DNA from: Flaccisagitta enflata
Taxonomy: Eukaryota; Chaetognatha; Sagittoidea; Aphragmophora
Direction of reading: 5' to 3'
Length of the DNA stretch: 64,000 bases
Assembly (NCBI GenBank): GCA_965153355.1
Contig: OZ231126.1
Coordinates: 63,054,001 to 63,118,000 of the forward strand
Shown: piece after piece, positions 22,991 to 34,282 of the stretch
Position numbering within the stretch: position 1 is the stretch's first letter
How the letters are laid out: every line of letters starts with the position of its first letter
Made by a program: the position numbers and the translations under genes
The notes under the pieces: generated by a model
Database searches by the model: none
Told to the model about the DNA's origin: nothing
Seen by the model: the letters and a program-made list of their open reading frames with translations, nothing else

Positions 22991-23419
22991 CGCGCTATGT
23001 TGGTGGCTTTAGTTGGGATTACCATGTTTTTTCCCATCTGGATTCCCCCATCTCCTTATCATCGGCATTGGCATCGTCATCGGAATCATCATCGAAATAT
23101 CCGATTGCGCCAATTTCGGGAACCTGTATTCATCGTCATAGTCATCGTCCATGGTCCTTGGTTTCCTCTTCCCTTCCCTCTTCTTATTCTTCTTCTGCTT
23201 AGTCTTTTTTCCCTCTTCTTCTCCTCTTCCTACTCCATCTTCTTCTGTTTCTTTTGTTCTCATTTTGTTCTTTCCTCCTCCTTCTTCTTCTTCTCTTCTT
23301 CTTCTTCTTCTTCTTCTCTTCTTCTTACTCATACCACTGTGTCGCTCTGTGCTGGTGCCGACCATCCCAAATCTTTGAGTACGCTTGTTCCAAGTCATTA
23401 TTCATTTTTCTCTCTTTCG
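22991..23419. other. Unassigned spacer with pyrimidine tract
   Basis: TTC/CTTC-rich stretch at about 23160-23335. The minus-strand frame containing MDDDYDDEYRFPKLAQSDI (around 23100-23150) is protein-like but lacks bounding splice sites, so I do not call it. Confidence 0.4.
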
Positions 23420-23673
23420 TTTTTAGTCGCGTGCTACGCGACTCTATAAGCCACTTTTCGGTCCGTCGGTCCGTCCGTCCGTCGGTCGGTCGGTCGGTCA
23501 CAAAGTTGTTTTACAGGCTTTTTATAAAGTTTTTCATGTTTTTGAGTAGTGGAGAAGAAACCTGGAGTGGTAAATAACTGTTTCAACTGTCTTTTTGAAA
23601 ATAAAATCGTCTGTCTGTCTGTCTGCCTGACTTTTTTTCAAAGTGCCGACGCACGCGACTTAGGTCTAATGAC
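23420..23673 (+). mobile_element. R1 hairpin-ended element
   Basis: Starts TTTTTAGTCGCGTGCTACGC, has CCGTCCGTCGGTCGGTCGGT, and ends with GCACGCGACTTAGG and TGACCTTGTTAG. It abuts the next copy directly. Confidence 0.78.
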
Positions 23674-23804
23674 CTTGTTAGTCGCGGACCCGCGACTCTA
23701 CACTTTGCTGTGTCGGTCGGTAAGTCGGTAGGTCGGTAATATTTCTGAATTCCTGTTCCTGTCCAATCGTCCGCGACTGAATTGCCGTGTAGCCAGCCTT
23801 GTTC
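23674..23804 (+). mobile_element. R1 hairpin-ended element, tandem neighbour
   Basis: Starts TTAGTCGCGGACCCGCGACT and ends CGTCCGCGACTGAATTGCCG and TGTAGCCAGCCTTG. The arms AGTCGCGGAC and GTCCGCGACT match exactly, unlike the TGC-type arms of the copy immediately to the left. Confidence 0.83.
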
Positions 23805-23825
23805 TGTTTCTTCCTCTTCTTCTGC

Positions 23826-24510
23826 TTTTTGGGCAGCGGCCCCGAAGGGGACGATGTCCTGTTGAACACAGGGGACTTTCGTTCGTTTATCCGTCCCCCC
23901 CCTGGGCCTGGCCTGAAATCTGCCCTCTCAGGCCTGAAATCTGACCTTTCAGGCCTGGAATCTGCCCTCTCAGGCCTTGAATCTGCCTTCTCAGGTCTGA
24001 AATCTTCTCTCTCAGGCCTGAAATCTACCCTCTCAGGCCTAAAATCTACCCTCTCAGGCCTAAAATCGGTCCTCTCAGGCCTGAAATCTGTCCTCGCAGG
24101 CGTGAAATCTGACCTTTCAGGCGTGAAATCTGACCTTTCAGGCCTGAAATCTGCTCTCTGAGGCCTTGAATCTGCCTTCTCAGGTCTGAAATCTATCCTC
24201 TCAGGCCTGAAATCTACCCTCTCAGGCTTAAAATCTACCCTCTCAGGCCTGAAATCCGTCCTCTCAGGCCTGAAATCTGCCCTCTCAGAGTTTGAATCTG
24301 AATAAGCAGATTTCAGGCCTGAGAGGGCAGATTTCAGCACTGTGAGGGCCGGGGGGGGGGGGAGATGGACAAACGACAAACAAACAAACGAAAGTCCCCT
24401 GTGTTCTACAGGCCATCGTCCCCTGCTTCCTTTCACTACAATTCACAATCATGCAAAGCAGGGCAATGGGTATCGCTGACCACATATTGCCCTTGGGCGA
24501 CCTGTTCTTC
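23826..24510. mobile_element. R2 foldback element, copy with 21 bp core array
   Basis: The left end TTTGGGCAGCGGCCCCGAAG and GGACTTTCGTTCG is mirrored by GAAAGTCCCCTGTGTTCTAC at 24391. About 19 core units of 21 bp (GGCCTGAAATCTGCCCTCTC + A) fill 23910-24290. The core flips strand at about 24300. A constant tail follows: AAAGCAGGGCAATGGGTATC, GCTGACCACATATTGCCCTT, GGGCGACCTGTTC. The 21 bp period keeps all frames open, which creates long repeat-derived frames on both strands. Confidence 0.82.
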
Positions 24511-24514
24511 TTCT

Positions 24515-25241
24515 TTTTTGGGCAGCGGCTCCGAAGGGGACGAAGTCCTGTAGAACACAGGGGGACTTTCGTTCGTCCGTTAGTTCGTTCGTTCGTCCGT
24601 TCGTCCCCCCACATCAGGATCCTCCGACCTCAAATCTGGCCTCTGAGACCTCAAATCTGGCCTCTCAGACCCCAAATCTGGCCTCTCAGACCCCTAATCT
24701 GGCCTCTCAGACCCCAAATCCGGCCTCTCAGGCCTCAAATCAAGCCTCTCAGACCTCAAAACCGGCCTCTCAGGCCTCAAATCCAACCTCTCAGGTCTCA
24801 GACCTGGCCTCTCAGGCCTCAAATTAGGCTTCTTAGGCCTCAAATCCAAATCCTAAGGTCTCAAACCTGGCCGCTCAGGCCTCAAACTAGGCCTCTCAGG
24901 CCTCAAATCAGCTATCTAAGCCTCAATTCATTGCCCTCAGGCTTCAAATCAGTCCTCTGACCTTTCAAGCCTTAATCCAGCTCTCTTAAGCCTTGAGTCA
25001 GCCCTGCCATCTTCCAGCAGCCTTCTTAGACCTCAGTTTAGGCTCTATAGAAGGCCTTCAGTTAGCCCTCTATCGCATCTCATCCACTTCTGCAGGCAGG
25101 ACGAACGCAAGTCCCCCTGTGTTCTACAGGACTTCGTCCCCTTCGGGGCCGCTGCCCTGCTTCCCCTCACTCCAATTCACAATCACTCAAAGCAGGGCAA
25201 CGGGTATCGCTGACCACATATTGCCCTTGGGCGACCTGTTT
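24515..25241. mobile_element. R2 foldback element
   Basis: Left end GGGCAGCGGCTCCGAAGGGG with CTGTAGAACACAGGGGGACT, a diverged core with CCTCAAATCTGGCCTCTCAG units, right end AAGTCCCCCTGTGTTCTACA and CCCCTTCGGGGCCGCTGCCC, and the constant tail ending GGGCGACCTGTTT. Confidence 0.82.
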
Positions 25242-25244
25242 CCT

Positions 25245-25540
25245 TTTGGGCAGTGGCTCCGAAGGGGACGAAGTCCTGTAGAACACAGGGGGACCAGCTC
25301 TCTCAAGCATCAAGTCAGCCCTCTCAAGCTTCCGACTAGCATTCTGAGGCCTTACATCAGCCTTCTTAGACCTCAGTTTAGGCTCTTGAAGGTCTTCAGT
25401 AAGCCGACGAACAAACGAAAGTCCCCCTGTGTTCTACAGGACTTTGTCCCCTTCGGGGCCGCTGCCCTGCTTCACAATCACTCAAAGCAGGGCAACGGGT
25501 ATCGCTGACCACGTATTGCCCTTGGGCGACCTGTTTCCTT
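25245..25540. mobile_element. R2 foldback element, short-core copy
   Basis: Same left and right ends and tail as its neighbours, but only about five diverged core units. It shares its left border with the tail of the preceding copy, so the copies are in tandem. Confidence 0.8.
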
Positions 25541-25549
25541 GCCTTTTCC

Positions 25550-26293
25550 TTTTTGAGCAGCGGCTCCGAAGGGGTCGATGACCTATGCTTTCACACATAT
25601 GGGGGATTTTCTCCTCCTCCTCCTCCTCCTCCTCCTTCTCCTTCTCCTCTTCCTTCGTTCTCCTCTTCCCCCTCAACCTCCGGGCCCATATCTCAGCCTC
25701 GAGGCCCATATCCTAGCCTCGAGGTCCAAATCCCAGTCTTGAGGCCCAAATCCCGACCTCAAGGCCTAAATCCCAACTCCAAGGCCCAAATTCCAGCCTC
25801 ATCGGATTTGGGCCTTAAGACTGGGATTTGGGTCTCGAGGCTGGGATATGGGCCTCGAGGCTGAGATATGGGCCTGGAGGTTGGGGTGAGGGGGGTACAA
25901 AGGATGAGGAGAAGAAGGAGGAGGAGGAGGACGACGAGAATATTCCCCACATTAGGTTTAGAAGCCTTGATTACATTTCACAGAAAGGTAAGAGATTCAC
26001 CAAGCAAAATAAAAAAGTTTTAAATTCATTAAATCGTAGAATCTTTTGACGTGCGTCAAAGTTGCTACAATCTCACTGGCCCAGAAGATATTTTTTGTCA
26101 CTTCATGTATCCAAGTAGAAAATGATATGTAAGTCTATACTTAGCTGACCAGTTGGGTTTGAGAAAAATAATTGGTCTTCCTGCCTAATGTATGTGTGAA
26201 AGCATAGGTCATCGACCCCTTTGGGGCCGCTGCCCTGCTCCCTCCCTCAAATACCATCGTAACTTACTTAAGCAGGGCACGGGTACCGCTATT
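25550..26293. mobile_element. R2 foldback element, variant with CATAGGTCATCGACC ends
   Basis: Left end GAGCAGCGGCTCCGAAGGGG then TCGATGACCTATGCTTTCAC; right end GTGAAAGCATAGGTCATCGA and CCCCTTTGGGGCCGCTGCCC at about 26195-26237. The core units are CTCGAGGCCCATATCCCAGC-like and invert around 25800. An R5 unit (25950-26190) has inserted into the right part. A degraded relative of this variant is at 38118. Confidence 0.78.
25950..26190 (+). mobile_element. R5 repeat, copy 1 (nested in R2)
   Basis: 241 bp bounded by CATTAGG and CCTAATG. It is nearly colinear with 54867-55108, sharing GTTGCTACAATCTCACTGGC and CCAGTTGGGTTTGAGAAAAA. The insertion inside an R2 copy shows R5 moved after that R2 copy formed. 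Confidence 0.82.
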
Positions 26294-26846
26294 CTTTTTC
26301 TGACTTTTCTTTTTCTTTTTCTTCTTATTCTAGTCACACGTGACGTATAAGTGGGTGTGTTAAAAAGAAATACCAAAAACATAGAATCACACTCACGGCA
26401 GACAGACAAATAAACGAATAAACTTGATCTTTCGTACGGCCACCAGAAATATTTTCTCATGAGATGATGAGAGCGAAACCGTGTAAAACAAACTTACAAC
26501 AGCGCGCTTATCAAGAGTCATGACCGCAACATTAAAATTTTCAGTGTAAAATCTATTCAATTTTCACAGGAAGAAGAAGAAGAAGAAGAAGAAGAATAAG
26601 AAGAAAAAGAAAAGAAAAAAAAGAAAAAGAAAAAGAAAAAGAAAAAGAAGAAGAAGAAGTGTTTTTTTAAAATGGTTATAAAGAATAGGTTGGAGACGGA
26701 GGAAAGGAAGAAAAGCCAAGACAGTCACAGGCAGTTGGACAGGGGCAATAATGCCTAAAACCAATTGCAATTTGAAAATATTTTGAACGAACAGACCATC
26801 CGACTAAAAGACCGACACGGCACGGTGTTGATTTGCAAGACTAGAA
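26294..26846. other. Spacer with (GAA)n tract and degraded R1
   Basis: (GAA)n/(GAAAAA)n at 26570-26662. 26715-26846 resembles a minus-strand R1 (CAGTTGGACAGGGGCAATAA, CGACTAAAAGACCGACACGG). No gene is supported. Confidence 0.5.
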
Positions 26847-27066
26847 AAATAAGTGAATGTATTCAATCAGCCTATCTGAACACTTGAAAGTTGAATTTTT
26901 CAGTTACAAGTTATCTCTGAATGTAACCATTCGCTTTTTCTTCCTTTGGAAATTGGAAAGGTTCTAACTCTAAAAATATTTGTTTAAAGGATCATCATGT
27001 TACTATGAGATGGTCTGTCCATCTGTCCATTAAAAATAAGGCCGTATTTATCATGAGGTCCATATA

Positions 27067-27829
27067 CAGGGTCTTCAATCTCATTTGACACAAAAAGAAC
27101 CTACATTGCGCAAAAACTAATTGACTTTTCAGTGTGATCTTTTTTTCTTATGAAAGTGCCATGTATGACGTTTTTTGTATCAAAATTTCATGGGCCTGGG
27201 TCTTGTAGTTTAACAGATATCGATATTTGAAGTAATGCCGTAAATTCTATAGAAATACAGTTTTTTTGTCAATTTCAACTTAGAAAATATATAAAATTCA
27301 AAGCGTTTTTAATTACAGATGTTTGATTAAAGCCAACTGATAGTTACTAAGACCCTGAAGTTAGAAAAAGCTGGGTTTTATCACAGAACATTGAACTTAA
27401 GGCAAATACCATCAAAAGCTCAGCAAAAATCTTACAAAAATTTCATCAAAGATTGTTCTTTTCCAGTAAAAAGGAAAAAAAGCTGAACATGATGAGATTT
27501 CAAAGAATTTTTTCCCAGATACAAAAAGTAAATGAAATTATCTGCCATTCTTGAACAATCCCACATCTGTAGCTCAAAGCGTTTAAAAATGAGAGCAGTT
27601 TAAAGATGAAAGGTGCAAACTCCAAAATCAAACAAAACCTCCCATCTCTTCATGATATCTTACACTTAAAAATAGGATATCTCCTAAACTGATATACCCA
27701 GTACCATGAAATTTGGACACAAAAAATGTCATATGTAGTTCTTTTGTAAGAAAAAAATTCAAACTGTAAAGCTGATTCGTTTTTGCACAGCGTAGGTTCT
27801 TTTCGTGTCAAATGAAATTGAAGACCCTG
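27067..27829. mobile_element. Long-inverted-repeat DNA element with TA target duplication
   Basis: 763 bp flanked by TA (27065-27066, 27830-27831). Ends CAGGGTCTTCAATCTCATTT and its inverse pair over about 54 bp with few mismatches. Weaker inverted similarity continues to about 210 bp inward (for example AAATTTCATGG on both arms). The interior has no transposase. TA duplication and a CAGGG start are typical of Tc1/mariner-type non-autonomous elements. Confidence 0.8.
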
Positions 27830-28269
<440 letters not shown>

Positions 28270-28457
28270 TCCGTAGCCGTGGCGGAGGTGTCCCGCCTTC
28301 GCGATGGACTCTGAGTTGCAAAGGAATCATTAATTGGAACAATGAAGCGAAATGGAGTGAAATGGTTGAGGACTTGATCAAAATGATCATTTTGCATGAA
28401 TAAATTTCATTTGCGGAATGAAACTGGAATGGAACAAGAGAGACCACGACTGAGAAA

Positions 28458-28587
<130 letters not shown>

Positions 28588-28654
28588 GAAAATAGAACTA
28601 TCCCAAAAAAGTCTAAGAGATAAGAAAAGAAAAGCGAGGAAAACAAGAAGAAAA

Positions 28655-28830
28655 GTGGTGATGGTGGTGATGGTGGTGATGGTGGTGGTGGTGGTGGTGG
28701 TGGTGGTGGTGGTGGTGGTGGTGGTGGTGGTGGTGGTGGTGGTGGTGGTGGTGGTGGTGGTGGTGGTGGTGGTGGTGGTGGTGGTGGTGGTGGTGGTGGT
28801 GGCGGCGGCGGCGGCGGCGGTGGTGGTGGT
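28655..28830. repeat. (GGT)n microsatellite with GGC end
   Basis: GGTGAT start, about 125 bp of GGT, then seven GGC triplets and a GGT close. It is the only GGT tract in the window. Confidence 0.96.
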
Positions 28831-29487
28831 TTGGAATTGATTCATGGAACGGTATTTCGCGTAATAAGAAGGGTAATATTGATTATTAAAGGGTTTGCGT
28901 TAGTTGATATTTCAACAATTAGTCCTCTTATGTGGTCAATGAAATTCACATTACACTAAAAGCTTTGCTAAAGCCTCAGAGCCTCAGAGGGACTGGAAGT
29001 GGACATTTACAGTGAACGGTCTGGTTACCGATATATAAGATCAATTACAGCCGGCTATAACGTACCGAAGAGTGAGGGAAATCCGCCTGTAACAATAAAA
29101 TCTTCATGGGCATTTCTTTTTATTTCTTTTATTGGCAATAACAAATTTACCTATGACGGATGATATCTCTCAGAAATAACTACCAAGTTTTTGTGAAGAC
29201 TGGGAATGTTATTCTCATCGTGAATAAATGCATTCATGGCGGGTTTGCTGTAGCGAGAGAAGATAACTGTGGATTGTGGAACATGACACATATCATGCGT
29301 AAGGATGAGTTACGCTTTTAAAGGGTTCATGGAATATGAAGAAAAAAGTGCAAAGATCTCAAGAAATTGCGAGATGCAAAGGAAAGATCTTGCTTTGCCT
29401 GTTTGAATAAAGGGTGCGAGATATTTCTGTCATTCTCTGATATCCTCTCCTACGAATGAAGGGTGCGATAACGAGATTTCAAGCAAA
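28831..29487. other. Unassigned spacer with R9 repeat
   Basis: 29085-29175 belongs to the R9 family (TTTCTTTTATTGGCAATAAC, AAATTTACCTATGAC), also at 52295 and 60095. Nothing else recognised. Confidence 0.45.
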
Positions 29488-29710
29488 CAAGTGACGCGGG
29501 GTCACAATAACGTTGTGGACGGGTGGGCAGGGGATTTCCTACCCCCATCCGTACCCCATGCCCCTCTCACATACACAAAAAAAAAACATCTAAAACGCTC
29601 ATTTTCGCAATTTTCGACTCGTGTCCACGGACAGACAGACCAACCAATGGACCGACCGACGGACAGACGGACAAAGCCTCTTATAGAATTGCGTGACCGC
29701 AACTAAAAAG
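29488..29710 (-). mobile_element. R1 element, GTGAC-ended subtype
   Basis: Starts AAGTGACGCGGGGTCACAAT, continues GTTGTGGACGGGTGGGCAGG, contains GGACCGACCGACGGACAGAC and ends TTGCGTGACCGCAACTAAAA. Confidence 0.82.
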
Positions 29711-29982
29711 TTTCAAAAGAAAACAACTTGTCAGATTTTCCGCCCGATTTGACTGTCCAAATTCTACACGTTATGAGGTTAGTTACTGTGGTTTTGACTG
29801 TATTGTAGTTAAGTGTTAAGGGTTGTAACTGCTATGCCACAAACAGCCTCTTTGTGGCCTTAGCGCTGTCACTCTGGAACTAAACTTCATAGTCTCAAGT
29901 GGGTCTTTCATGACCTCACGCCAACATTGTGTTCGTTTCGCTCTGACATTGTAAGCGCGAAAAAGCAATTAGAAGATATCGC

Positions 29983-30208
29983 TTTTTAGTCGCGTGCACG
30001 CGACTCTATGAACCGGCTCTGTCCGTCTGTCGGTTGGTCGGTCAGTTAGTTGGTCGGTTGGTTGGTCAGTTTGTAACGCTTAGCTTCTTTTTTTTGCTGT
30101 TTTACATCATTTTATGTCATTTTAAGCCATCTTAAGTCATTTCACATTTTGACTTTTAGTTTTGTAGTCTTGACGACCGCACGCGACTTAGAGGTGTTGG
30201 CCTTGTTA
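29983..30208 (+). mobile_element. R1 element, TGC-arm subtype
   Basis: Starts CTTTTTAGTCGCGTGCACGC, GGTTGGTCGGTCAGTTAGTT words, a body of TTTTAAGTCATTTT-like 10-11 bp units, and right end CCGCACGCGACTTAGAGG and TTGGCCTTGTTA. Confidence 0.82.
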
Positions 30209-30317
30209 ATTGCCTTTGTCTATCATTTGAAAAAAAAGGTCGTTTTCTTATCAAAGTGGAGACGGAAGTGGGCCACTTCAAGTGGCTAAAATTGAAGTCT
30301 TCTATTTTAATGTCGCG

Positions 30318-30673
30318 GTTTTTAGTTGCGTGCACGTGACTCTACAACCCGCTTTGTTGGTCCGTCCGTCTGTCGGTCCGCCCGTCCGTCGGTCCGTCCG
30401 TCCGTCACACTATACTTTTTCATTATACTTTAACGTATTTCTAGTCATTCTAAGTCCTTCTAAGTTATTCTAAGTCATTCTAAGTCATTCTAAGTCATTA
30501 TAAGTTATTTTAAGTCACTTAAGTCAAATAGGTCAAAATAGTCATTTCAGTCATTTTATGTCTTTTTAAATCATTTAAAGTCGTCTTGAGTCATTTTAAG
30601 TCATCTTGAGTCAATAGAAGTCATCTTAAGTTATCTATGTACCGCACGCGACTTATAGGTATTGGCCGTGTTC
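30318..30673 (+). mobile_element. R1 element with expanded AAGTCATTCT body
   Basis: Starts GTTTTTAGTTGCGTGCACGT and ends ACCGCACGCGACTTATAGGT and ATTGGCCGTGTTC. The body is an expanded array of 10 bp units (TAAGTCATTC), about 20 copies, showing that the internal tandem is a site of expansion. Confidence 0.82.
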
Positions 30674-30736
30674 GGTGTAATGGCGCGAGGATGGTGGTAC
30701 CGTCTACGGAGCAGATTGGCGATCTTCTGATGCATA

Positions 30737-31361
30737 CTATCTAGCTCAAAAGTATAGAGGCAAACATTTTGGACAATATCTCTGCTTAGAATAAAAAATC
30801 GATAGAAAAATCGGTGAGATTCAAAAACTAGAGCAAATTTCTGATTGAATGGCGCAAACCGCGTTCATCTAAGTCAAAGCGTTTAGAAATAACAGCTCAA
30901 ACAAGATTGCCACTCCAAATCGAAAATGGCAAAAAAATGGCTTTCTCAAACGTGGACGCGGGAAATTCGCGTTGATGGAAGATGGCGCGCCTGCGCATCG
31001 CGCCGCTACCACGAAGCAATAGCACACCCAACACGGCATCAAACTCTTCGGTGGTTGGCCAGGAAACAGCCCTGATCTGAACCCCATCGAATCTCTTTGG
31101 TCACAAATGAAGCAGCTACAAAGCAAAGAACGTGCGACGTCGGCTGCAGGGCTGAAAAAAATCGCTTCTAAAGTCTGGGAGAAGATCACGCCGTCTTGCC
31201 TCAAATCTCTCTACGAAAGCATGCCAAGGCGTATGAAGGCGGTTGTTGATGCCCAGGGAGGGCACACCAAGTATTAAACGTATTCCGGAATTGTATTATG
31301 TATTATCTATTGAATAAATTATTTAATACTTATCTTGCCTCTATACTTTTGAGCTAGATAG
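30737..31361 (+). mobile_element. Tc1/mariner transposon, internally deleted
   Basis: Perfect 27 bp terminal inverted repeats (30737-30763 and 31335-31361; outer bases CTATCTAGCTCAAAAG) flanked by TA (30735-30736 and 31362-31363). The 625 bp total is well below the usual 1.2-1.8 kb of autonomous Tc1/mariner elements. The N-terminal DNA-binding region and first catalytic Asp are missing. Intact ends suggest it could still be recognised by a transposase supplied elsewhere (inference). Confidence 0.93.
30873..31277 (+). pseudogene. Tc1/mariner transposase C-terminal remnant
   Basis: The plus-strand frame ending at TAA 31275-31277 encodes the catalytic C-terminal half of a Tc1-type DDE transposase. 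Visible motifs: MEDGAPAHRA (second catalytic Asp), GWPGNSPDLNPIESLW (catalytic Glu region), LKKIASKVWEKI, SMPRRMKAVV and the terminal GGHTKY, all characteristic of the family. An in-frame TAG (31020-31022) interrupts it between the Asp and Glu motifs. Counting that codon, 35 residues separate Asp and Glu, one more than the usual Tc1 spacing of 34. Upstream stops (TAA at 30870) and the missing N-terminal half confirm it is dead. Confidence 0.93.
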
Positions 31362-31420
31362 TATTTGGAGAAATGGAAAAATGGTAAGATGAAAACGATC
31401 CCATTTGACATTGTAGCGTA

Positions 31421-31612
31421 GACGAGGTCGGCTACCCAAGTCGCGTGCGGGTGGGTAGAGACAGTGATTAAAAAAAAAGGCTAACAAAGCATGAGGGCAG
31501 GAGTAGTAATGCATAAAGCGCCCATAAATGCCAAAAAAGTTAAACGGGACTTACCAACCGTCCATCTGACCGACCGACATCGCAGGTTATAGAGTCACGT
31601 GCACGCGACTTA
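31421..31612 (-). mobile_element. R1 element, TGC-arm subtype
   Basis: The plus strand shows GGCTACCCAAGTCGCGTGCG + GGTGGGTAG, then CCGTCCATCTGACCGACC, ending GAGTCACGTGCACGCGACTT. The arms AGTCGCGTGC/GCACGCGACT match exactly. Confidence 0.8.
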
Positions 31613-31645
31613 AGATTACCCTAAAATCGTGGAATGTTTGAAAGA

Positions 31646-31902
31646 GGGCGTTTCTAGTCATAGAAGATCACGTGTTTAACTGGCCACTCGGTCGCTCACT
31701 ACGTTCGTTTGCTCGCACCGCTCACTCCGCTCACTTGCTCTGCAGCGCTACGCTCGCTTCGCTCGCTCGCTCCGTTCACGGGCTCGCTCACTCACTTCGC
31801 TCACTCCCTCGTGGGACAGTTGAATTTCTTGAATATGTGTTCACGCTGTTGTCGCGTTTCACGGGAGGGAACGCGTTTTTGGTCGTCACTAGAAACACGC
31901 CC
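31646..31902 (+). mobile_element. R3 GC-rich MITE, copy 2
   Basis: Same ends and same palindromic CGCTCACTC core as 3028-3287, with TTGAATATGTGTTCACGCTG shared. Confidence 0.85.
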
Positions 31903-32328
31903 GGCGTCCAATTAGCAAGCGCAAAGACACGTCTCTCTAATTTCCATAGAAAGCCACAAGTTTAAAAAAAACAAATAATCATTGAATCCCGATTCCATTC
32001 CAAACCTTTAACTTTTTCGGCGGATCTAAATAACCGGCCTTTTCCGTCCGCATTCTTCATGTCCTAATTGGGTAACGCGTGAAACATTTTCCAAAACGTT
32101 ACAACCTCCTTTTCCATTTGAGACTTAATGGGAATGAAGCCGAATCTTTGACTCATTTGCTTCTGAATCTTTATCTTAATTATCCCGCTGATCAGTTTTT
32201 TTTTCTCTCTCTTTATCTTTCTTTTTTGCATTCCATGGAATTAATAGCCATAAGAACTGTTTCAAAACGCCTCGGGAGGAATGGTTTTGTTGCGAATGCT
32301 TGAATATTCGCAAATGTAGAAATGACGG
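31903..32328. other. Unassigned spacer
   Basis: No gene or repeat recognised. Confidence 0.4.
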
Positions 32329-33112
<784 letters not shown>

Positions 33113-33381
33113 GATTGAAAAGGAGGGAAAAAAGAAAGAAAGGAGAGAGAAAGCTAGATTGAGATTCTGGCGCGCCTCGTCCATTCCTCGCTTGTGCGGT
33201 TGAAGCAAAGGCCGGAGCTGCATTGAGAAAGACATTCACAGACATTCAAACATTCTAATTTGCATGAAGGAATGGAGGTCTTTGTCGGTCGGTCTTTGTC
33301 GGTTAAAAGATAAGTGCTTAATCGTTGATGGGCCCCGTCAAAGGGTTGTGTCTAGGATGCGAGGTCGTGTGGGAATTGACG
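33113..33381. other. Unassigned spacer
   Basis: Short, GC-balanced, no feature supported. Confidence 0.35.
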
Positions 33382-33481
33382 TTGTTTTTGTTTTTGTTTT
33401 TGTTTTTGTTTTTGTTTTTGTTTTTGTTTTTGTTTTTGTTTTTGTTTTTGTTTTTGTTTTTGTTTTTGTTTTTATTTTTGT
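33382..33481. repeat. (TTTTTG)n microsatellite
   Basis: About 16 perfect hexamers; the same motif and length class recurs at 55473. Confidence 0.96.
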
Positions 33482-34282
33482 TGCCGTCGTTAATGTTTGT
33501 TTCAGTTATTGTCGCTGATGCAGAAATGCTCAATAACAATTTTGTTAACAAAACTAATCCGCACATTTAAACTTGTGAACACGGTTCGCACACGTGCATG
33601 CGACAAAAAGTGAAAGGTAACTAAGTGTAAATGCCGCAGCAGCGTCATCATTATCATGTCATCGCATCGAACGTTTGCCACGGGCTGTGGGGATTTCTAA
33701 ACCAGGATGAAATGATGAGAGAAAAGAGTTAATTAAACTTAGAGTCTTTGTCGTGAGGAATCGTCCATCGTTTTACGCGATTGTTCTCAAGAGATCTCTT
33801 CTTCTTCTCCTTCATTAGCAGCGCCTCTCATCCCCTCTTTTCTCCTTTTTCCAACAAAACCGCCAGCACCATCTTGCTCATGGATCTTCTTTTATAGATG
33901 TACAAGGTGCCATGTCCATACAATTAATCGTTTTTGTTTTTGTTTTACTTGTTTTGTTTTGCTTTCGTTTTTTTTTTTTGTCACTATCAAGGTCCGCGGC
34001 TGTGAGTTTCCTTTCACTCCTTCTCTCATCGTTGTATTGTTCAACCCCAACCTCATTCCGACTAACCACATGCCCACACCCCACACCCCCACACGCCTCT
34101 TTCGTGCCTCATATACCGAACACATCTGATCTCTCAACTCGCTTTCGGCTCAACGACAACAAAACCACCCTCTTATATTTCCCAAGTTCCTATTTTGCCC
34201 TTTTGTCAATTTCTCCTGCCATTTCCTCCCGGCGGCGGCGCCTTTCCTTCTCCTACCCCTACTCATCTCTCTTTCATTCTTC
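33482..34282. other. Unassigned spacer
   Basis: C/T-rich toward the right. No gene is supported. Confidence 0.4.

Noticed and set aside
23009-23398. 129-codon minus frame with MDDDYDDEYRFPKL
   Set aside because: The start is in a pyrimidine/GAA tract and the end in ATG/GAT repeats; no supported splice sites, though the middle 20 residues look protein-like.
30869-31204. 111-codon minus frame
   Set aside because: Antisense shadow of the Tc1/mariner transposase remnant.
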